Below are positions 33,374-38,854 of a stretch of DNA of 38,854 bases, piece after piece (position 1 is the stretch's first letter; each line of letters starts with the position of its first letter). A program made the translations under genes and the position numbers. The stretch comes from Bradyrhizobium sp. Ec3.3. Its GTDB lineage: Bacteria; Pseudomonadota; Alphaproteobacteria; Rhizobiales; Xanthobacteraceae. The notes beneath the pieces were generated by a model. That model was not told where the DNA came from. It worked only from the letters and a program-made list of their open reading frames with translations, and did no database searches. The stretch is from assembly GCF_000472925.1 (NCBI RefSeq), contig NZ_AXAS01000069.1, forward strand, positions 1 through 38,854. The letters run 5' to 3'.

Positions 33374-33565
33374 TTATCGTGCAGCGATAGCTGAAGCCGG
33401 CGGCGCTGTCTTCCCCTGCGGACGCGACTCGTCCCATCGCTGCTCGGTGAGGGGATAAACGGCAAGATATGGCCCAAGCCCGTCGCGGACATCGGCGAGG
33501 AAGAAATTCGCCGCGTCCAGCGCGCGCCCGGCTTGCACCCCTTCGCTCAGACTGCGCTTCGACAT
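33374..33565 (-). pseudogene. truncated MFS transporter, N-terminal remnant
   Basis: The first 45 or so residues (MSKRSLSEGVQAGRALDAAN, then FFLADVRDGLGPYLAVYPLT and EQRWDES) are the start of a 12-helix MFS transporter, a known rhizobial family. After DES the expected next helix is missing; the frame goes on as an unrelated tail (RPQGKTAPPAS) and stops at 33374, 20 bases before the ArsB-like start. So about 90% of the gene has been lost, probably by a deletion joined to the upstream edge of the ArsB-like gene. Confidence 0.6.
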
Positions 33566-33654
33566 TGTGAATCTCGATCGAGGCGCAGAACTCGCCCTGC
33601 GAGAAACCGATGTCAGACCGGATTGGTTCCGCTCACATCAGCGCGAGCACTCCG

Positions 33655-34095
33655 TTACAGCTTCACCGCGAGCAGCACCGCGCCGGCGCCGATCATCGCG
33701 ATGCCGAGCCAGCCCTGTGCAGTCGGACGCTCGCCGAGAAAGGCGAAGGCGAACAGCGCCACCAGCACGACGCTGAGCTTGTCGATCGGCGCCACCAGCG
33801 TTGCGGGCCCGAGCTTCAGCGCGCGGAAATAACACAGCCAGGATGCGCCGGTGGCGAGGCCCGACAGGATCAGGAATAGCCAGGTCTTTGACGAGATTTC
33901 CGACGGCACCGCGAATTGGCCGGTGAGGAACAACAGCACGGAGAAAGCCAGCAGCACCACGATGGTGCGGATGAAGGTCGCAAGATCCGGATTGATGTTC
34001 TCCACCCCAACCTTGGCGAAGATCGCAGTCAGCGCGGCAAAGCAGGCGGAGAGCAACGCCCAGGTCTGCCAGGCCGAGAGGAGGGTGGGTTTCAT
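33655..34095 (-). CDS. small EamA-family (half-size DMT) transporter
   Basis: This 146-residue membrane protein has a single EamA repeat of five helices (WALLSACFAALTAIFAKVGV, LATFIRTIVVLLAFSVLLFLT, LFLILSGLATGASWLCYF, LVALFAFAFLGERP and LGIAMIGAGAVLLAVKL). The single-repeat size is typical for such proteins, which probably dimerise, so it is not truncated. Substrate unknown. The ATG at 34095 has AGGT, with an in-frame TTG at 34104 also possible. Confidence 0.85.
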   Translation of the reverse strand: MKPTLLSAWQTWALLSACFAALTAIFAKVGVENINPDLATFIRTIVVLLAFSVLLFLTGQFAVPSEISSKTWLFLILSGLATGASWLCYFRALKLGPATLVAPIDKLSVVLVALFAFAFLGERPTAQGWLGIAMIGAGAVLLAVKL

Positions 34096-34135
34096 GTCAT
34101 GCAAGACCTGATGGAGCGTAAAAGCACAACAGCGC

Positions 34136-34220
34136 CGTCATTGCGAGGAGCGAAGCGACGAAGCAATCCAGACCGTCTCCGCGTAAAAATTCTGGATTGC
34201 TTCGCTTCGCTCGCAATGAC
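34136..34220. repeat. dispersed palindromic repeat, copy 2
   Basis: CGTCATTGCGAGGAGCGAAG and CGACGAAGCAATCCAGA on the left are mirrored by TCTGGATTGCTTCGC and CTCGCAATGAC on the right. It has the same plan as 11958-12043 and lies just after the stop of the hybrid kinase gene (34248), between it and the EamA gene. Confidence 0.8.
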
Positions 34221-34247
34221 CGTGACGGCTTCGCGCAAATTTGACAA

Positions 34248-36815
34248 TCACCTTGCGACCGAGACCTTTTCCGCCATCGCCTTGCGCAGGATGCGCGACA
34301 GCGACTCGACCGAATACGGTTTCTGGATCAGCTCGAAGCCGCGATGGGCGCTTTCGGCGAGCACGTTGCTGTAGCCGGAGGTGAGCACGACCGGCAGGCC
34401 CGGATAGCGATCGCGGATGACGCCGGCGAGCTCAACGCCATTCATGCCGGGCATGATGACATCGGAGAACACGAGATCGACAGCGAATTCGTTCTCGCCG
34501 AGGATCGCCAGGGCCGCGTTGGCGTTGGCGACACGGCGCACGACATAGCCGAGGTCTTCGAGCAGTTCTGTGGAGAAGCGGCCGACGTCGTCATTGTCCT
34601 CGACCACCAGCACGCGATAGCCGCGTCCCGTGGCGGCGGGTTCGCTCATCAGCGACGCTGCTTCGGTAGCCAGGGTGGGGCTCGGCGCCTGCGGCAGATA
34701 GATCGTGAAGGTCGCGCCGTGTCCGACGCTGCTCTCGACCGCGATGTCGCCCTCGGACTGCTTTGCGAAGCCGAAGGCCTGGCTGAGGCCGAGCCCGGTG
34801 CCCTTGCCGACCTCCTTGGTCGTGAAGAACGGTTCGAAGATCGCCTCGAGATGTTCCGGCGCGATGCCCGAGCCGGTGTCGTGGACCGAGATGGCGACGA
34901 AATCGCCGCTGCGCGCCGATTGTGTGCGCAAGGCAGGGATGCCCTTGAACTTGCGGACCGCGATGGTCAGCCGTCCCTCGTCCTTCATCGCATCGCGTGC
35001 GTTGATGGCGAGGTTGATCAGCGCGGTCTCGAATTGCGCGATGTCGGCGATGGTGAAGCAGTCGGCATCCTGCACGTCGACCACGATCTCGATGCGGGCG
35101 CCGACCAGCGTCCGCACCAGTTGCGCCACGCTTTCGACCTGCGTGCCGACGTTGAAGATCTGCGGCTTCAAGGGCTGCCGCCGCGCGAAGGCGAGCAGCT
35201 GTGCCGTCAGGTTCGAGGCGCGCTCGACGGTCTCGGAGATCGCATCGACGTAGCGTCGCCGCCGTTCCTCCGGCAGCTCGCGCCGGCGCAGGAAGTCGGT
35301 GGCCGAGCGGATAATGGTGAGGAGGTTGTTGAAATCGTGCGCGACGCCGCCGGTGAGCTGGCCGATCGCCTCCATCTTCTGCGACTGGCGCAGCGCCTCC
35401 TCGCCGCGGCGGCGCTCGCTGATGTCGACGGCCTCGGGCACGGCGCCGGAGATCCTGCCGTGCTGGTCGAGCAGGGGGCGGATGCTGAAATCGAACCAGC
35501 GCTCGCCGATCGGGAGGCGGAGCAGCATCTCCATCCGCACCGCTTCGCCAGTCAGGACCGTATCGAAGGCGTTGCGGACCATCGTCGACATGCCTTCGGT
35601 CGCGGCGAACCATGGCGTGTCCCAGAACGGCTTTCCGATGACGTCTCGCGGCGCGGCGCGGATGCCGGCGAGCGCCGTCGTGTTGGCGTAGAGCACGTTG
35701 CCTTCGAGGTTGAGCAGACCCTGGTACTGGTTGCTGGTTTCCAAGATCGCAAGCAGCCGGGCCTCGTTGGCTTCGAGCTGTGAGGTACGCTCGGTAATGC
35801 GCTCTTCCAGCGTTTCGTTGAGCTGCCTGAGCTCGATCTCGGCCTGCTTGGCGGCGGTGATGTCGTGGGCGACGCCGATGAAGCCGATGTGCTTGCCATT
35901 GGGGTCCCAGCGCGGCTGCGACTCCGAGCGCAGCCAGCGCCACTGGCCGTCGGCGCGCCTGTAGCGTGCTTCCAGCACGAAGGGTTTCAGCGAGGCTTCG
36001 CCCTGCACGGATTGCTGGAGCACTTGGGGCAGGTCATCCGGGTGCAGCACCTTGCGCCAGTCGAAATCGATCGCCTCCTCGAAGGGCAGGCCGAGGAAAT
36101 CGACATAGGCCTGGTTGGCGAAGGAGCGCTTGCGGTCCAGCTTGGTGACCCAGATCGGCACCGGCGCGCTGTCGGCGATCAGGCGAAAGCGTTCCTCGCT
36201 TTCCCGCAAGGTCGCCTGCGCCAGCATCTGGTCGGTAACGTCGAGGTCAGCGCCGACCAGCCGCACCGCGCGGCCGCCCGCATCGCGCTCGATCTTGCCG
36301 ACCACGCGGATCCAGCGCACCTCGCCGTCGCTGGGGCGGGTGATGCGGTAGGTGTCGGAGTAATCTTCGCTCTCGCTTTTGAGGGTGCCGAACAGGTGTT
36401 TGATCGTGCGCTCGCGATCCTCTGGATGGATACGCAGCATCCAGTCGCCATAGGTCTCGTTGGCGGCCTCCGGCGGCAGGCCGTGGATCAGCAGATATTC
36501 GGGGGTGCGGCGATTCCTGACGCCGTCACGGAAATCGATCTCTAGGCCGCCGACGCCGGCGATGCGCTGGATGCGCGCAAGCTCGGCCTCGCGCTCCTGC
36601 AACGCGCGATAGGCGTTGTCGCGCTCGCGGGCGATCTCGTCCAGATGCTGGCGCAGCCTTTCGGCGGCGATGGTCTCGGGCAAAGGATCGTTCAAGGGGT
36701 CGGCCGCTGTGATGCACGTGCCGGAGCAATTGTCACACAGACCGGGCGCGATGGCTACCCATTGCAACGACCTGAAGGGGAGAATGATGTCCGGGAAGTG
36801 TGGACGGCGAACCAA
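34248..36815 (-). CDS. hybrid histidine kinase with PAS domains and receiver
   Basis: This protein of up to 855 residues has a coiled-coil-like start (RLRQHLDEIARERDNAYRAL), then three PAS modules (about 80-200, 205-322 and 350-470), followed by HisKA with His493 in GQLTGGVAHDFNNLL. The HATPase has LAINARDAM, DTGSGIAP and GKGTGLGLSQ. A C-terminal receiver reads VLVVEDNDDVGRF with Asp in LVFSDVIMPGMNG and QKPYS. It is a soluble hybrid kinase, signal unknown; PAS pairs often bind flavin or haem, not visible here. No ATG precedes residue 120 in frame, so the start is a TTG: 36815, 36695 or 36683. No partner regulator adjoins it. Confidence 0.85.
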   Translation of the reverse strand: MVRRPHFPDIILPFRSLQWVAIAPGLCDNCSGTCITAADPLNDPLPETIAAERLRQHLDEIARERDNAYRALQEREAELARIQRIAGVGGLEIDFRDGVRNRRTPEYLLIHGLPPEAANETYGDWMLRIHPEDRERTIKHLFGTLKSESEDYSDTYRITRPSDGEVRWIRVVGKIERDAGGRAVRLVGADLDVTDQMLAQATLRESEERFRLIADSAPVPIWVTKLDRKRSFANQAYVDFLGLPFEEAIDFDWRKVLHPDDLPQVLQQSVQGEASLKPFVLEARYRRADGQWRWLRSESQPRWDPNGKHIGFIGVAHDITAAKQAEIELRQLNETLEERITERTSQLEANEARLLAILETSNQYQGLLNLEGNVLYANTTALAGIRAAPRDVIGKPFWDTPWFAATEGMSTMVRNAFDTVLTGEAVRMEMLLRLPIGERWFDFSIRPLLDQHGRISGAVPEAVDISERRRGEEALRQSQKMEAIGQLTGGVAHDFNNLLTIIRSATDFLRRRELPEERRRRYVDAISETVERASNLTAQLLAFARRQPLKPQIFNVGTQVESVAQLVRTLVGARIEIVVDVQDADCFTIADIAQFETALINLAINARDAMKDEGRLTIAVRKFKGIPALRTQSARSGDFVAISVHDTGSGIAPEHLEAIFEPFFTTKEVGKGTGLGLSQAFGFAKQSEGDIAVESSVGHGATFTIYLPQAPSPTLATEAASLMSEPAATGRGYRVLVVEDNDDVGRFSTELLEDLGYVVRRVANANAALAILGENEFAVDLVFSDVIMPGMNGVELAGVIRDRYPGLPVVLTSGYSNVLAESAHRGFELIQKPYSVESLSRILRKAMAEKVSVAR

Positions 36816-36890
36816 TGTCCAGTTTGAGGAATTTGTTCCGCCCGCAGGAACGATTAACGTCGCGAAGCGTCGTCGCCGGGCCCAATAGCC

Positions 36891-36917
36891 TCAAGATAGG
36901 TTCAAGATGGGCTCAAG
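36891..36917 (+). promoter_or_regulatory. three phased TCAAG repeats, candidate activator site
   Basis: TCAAG occurs at 36891, 36902 and 36913, each separated by six bases, giving an exact 11-base period, about one turn of DNA. It lies 26 bases upstream of the TTG start of the metallopeptidase and about 75 bases upstream of the earliest kinase start. Direct repeats on one face of DNA suit cooperative binding by a response regulator. Confidence 0.5.
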
Positions 36918-36942
36918 AGACTCCTGTCGGGGGATGTAAACC

Positions 36943-38013
36943 TTGAAGTTATTTGTCTGCCAGGCCTGCGGCAACGTCCTCTATTTCGAGAACCGCGCCT
37001 GCGAACGCTGCGGTCACCGGGTTGCCTTCCTGCCTGAAAAGGAGATGCTCTCCGCGATCGAGCCCGACGGGACGGCCTGGGTGACGCTGGCCGACAAGGG
37101 CACGGGCCGCATGCTGTGCGCCAATGCCGAGTTCGACGCCTGCAACTGGCTGACCGAGCCCGGCAGCAGCGATCTCTACTGCCGCGCCTGCCGGCACAAC
37201 GGCACGGTGCCCGACCTGTCCGACCCGGCGCAGCTTGCCGGCTGGCGCGAACTCGAGGTGGCCAAGCACCGGTTGTTCTATTCGCTCTCGCGCTGGAAGC
37301 TGCCGCTGACGACGCGGGCAGAGGATCCCACGCACGGGCTGATCTTCAACTTCCTTGCCGATGATCCCTTCAGCGGCCAGCGGATCATGACCGGCCATGA
37401 CAATGGCCTGATCACGATCGCGCTGACGGAAGCCAACGACATCGAACGCGAGCGGCGCAGGCTCGAGATGGGCGAGCCATACCGCACGCTGCTCGGGCAT
37501 TTCCGCCACGAGGTCGGGCACTATTTTTGGGACGTGCTGGTGCGGGACGGCGGCAAGCTCGACGAATTCCGCGCGAAGTTCGGCGACGAACAGATCGACT
37601 ATGGGCAGGCGCTCCAACGCCATTATGCGGGGGGGCCGCCGGATGACTGGCAGCAGAGCTATGTCTCCGCCTACGCGACCACGCATCCCTGGGAGGACTT
37701 CGCCGAGACCTGGGCGCACTACCTCCACATCGTCGACACACTTGAGATGGCCGCCGAATTCGGCGTGGAGGTGCGCCCCAGGATCGATCGCGACGGCGAG
37801 CTGACGGCGCGCATCCGCTTCAACCCCTACACGGCGGCGGATGTGGAGAAGCTCGTCAATGCATGGCTGCCCTTCACCTTTGCCATCAACAGCGTCAACC
37901 GGGCGATGGGTGCCCGCGACCTCTATCCCTTCATCCTGTCACCGGCGGTGGTCGGGAAGCTGGGTTTTGTCCACGAGCTGGTGCGGGGCGCCGCCAAGGC
38001 CGATAGCAGATAG
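36943..38013 (+). CDS. zinc-binding metallopeptidase family protein
   Basis: This 356-residue cytoplasmic protein has an N-terminal zinc ribbon (Cys6, Cys9, Cys20, Cys23) and further Cys pairs (59, 67, 80, 83). Its central catalytic motif is HEVGHYFWD (His189, Glu190, His193), with EDFAETWAHYLH as the likely third-ligand helix (Glu255, His259). It matches the putative zinc-binding metallopeptidase family (DUF2248 in older naming), known by sequence only; its substrate is unknown. A TTG at 36943 with GGGGGA is the start. The phased repeats and the divergent kinase suggest joint control. Confidence 0.85.
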   Translation: MKLFVCQACGNVLYFENRACERCGHRVAFLPEKEMLSAIEPDGTAWVTLADKGTGRMLCANAEFDACNWLTEPGSSDLYCRACRHNGTVPDLSDPAQLAGWRELEVAKHRLFYSLSRWKLPLTTRAEDPTHGLIFNFLADDPFSGQRIMTGHDNGLITIALTEANDIERERRRLEMGEPYRTLLGHFRHEVGHYFWDVLVRDGGKLDEFRAKFGDEQIDYGQALQRHYAGGPPDDWQQSYVSAYATTHPWEDFAETWAHYLHIVDTLEMAAEFGVEVRPRIDRDGELTARIRFNPYTAADVEKLVNAWLPFTFAINSVNRAMGARDLYPFILSPAVVGKLGFVHELVRGAAKADSR

Positions 38014-38201
38014 GGATCGATAAGGCCTGCTTTGGGAAAGCGATAAGGCCGGCAGGGATCGCTGGTACGCCAGGGCGGGGTGCGGATTTAGACCGTTGCC
38101 TCTGGCCTATTTTGCTGTACCACGGACACATCACGGCCTGTCCCATCAGCCCGAAGGGGTGAGGGAGAGGTCCCGCCCAGGGTCGAAGAACCAAGAAAAG
38201 C

Positions 38202-38854
<653 letters not shown>

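Noticed and set aside
34344..35783. 479-residue plus-strand frame
   Set aside because: It lies antisense to the hybrid kinase, which has full domain evidence; a long shadow frame is common at this G+C.
38014..38201. Repeated CGATAAGGCC before pccA as a regulatory repeat
   Set aside because: Only two short copies with irregular spacing; too little to call a site.

Overview
The window looks like chromosome from a Bradyrhizobium or a close relative (Alphaproteobacteria, order Hyphomicrobiales). The reasons are the high G+C, frequent GTG and TTG starts with good ribosome binding sites, a phasin, a Crp-type regulator, an Omp25/Omp31-type porin-like protein, many very small Bradyrhizobium-like proteins, and a short dispersed palindromic repeat containing 'gaagcaatccag'. 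Family assignments are from reading the translated sequence; no database search was run.

Layout. 1-225 is the end of an insertion sequence with the start of its transposase. 272-3040 holds small secreted or zinc-ribbon proteins, a DUF3775 protein, a host-attachment-family protein and a periplasmic ClpP/SppA-like protein. 3148-8901 holds a DMT exporter, a lysine-rich histone-H1-like protein, a frameshifted DNA photolyase, a chemotaxis receptor, a frameshifted DUF2177 membrane protein and a 1-Cys peroxiredoxin. 9284-11776 has an unknown protein converging on a secreted nucleotide-pyrophosphatase-like phosphatase, followed by a 756-base stretch with repeats only. 12533-15587 has a phasin, two tiny proteins, a Crp-type regulator and a secreted protein. 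15625-21646 has an acetyltransferase, an SDR with an altered active site, an outer-membrane barrel, an AmpC-like hydrolase broken by a stop codon, an ArsR plus SRPBCC pair and an unknown membrane protein.

21658-24788 is a histidine kinase/response regulator pair facing a secreted protein with two DUF2380-like halves. 24799-30201 is the clearest metabolic unit: L-idonate-5-dehydrogenase-like, gluconate-5-dehydrogenase-like and enolase-superfamily enzymes run leftwards from a shared control region, while a GntR/FCD regulator and an MFS transporter run rightwards. This is a sugar-acid uptake and catabolism locus with its own regulator and a candidate palindromic operator. 30592-31845 carries four tiny proteins. 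32095-34095 has an ArsB/SLC13-type transporter, a truncated MFS remnant and a half-size EamA transporter. 34248-36815 is a hybrid PAS histidine kinase, divergent from a zinc metallopeptidase preceded by three phased CTTGA repeats. The window ends inside the propionyl-CoA carboxylase alpha subunit.

Three otherwise full-length genes carry single-base lesions (photolyase, DUF2177, AmpC-like). They could be real pseudogenes or read errors. No rRNA, tRNA, CRISPR array or phage module was recognised. The most interesting items are the sugar-acid locus with an enolase of undefined substrate, a probably leaderless ArsR transcript, the SDR lacking its catalytic triad, and the phased CTTGA repeats. None of these is proven to be a new system.
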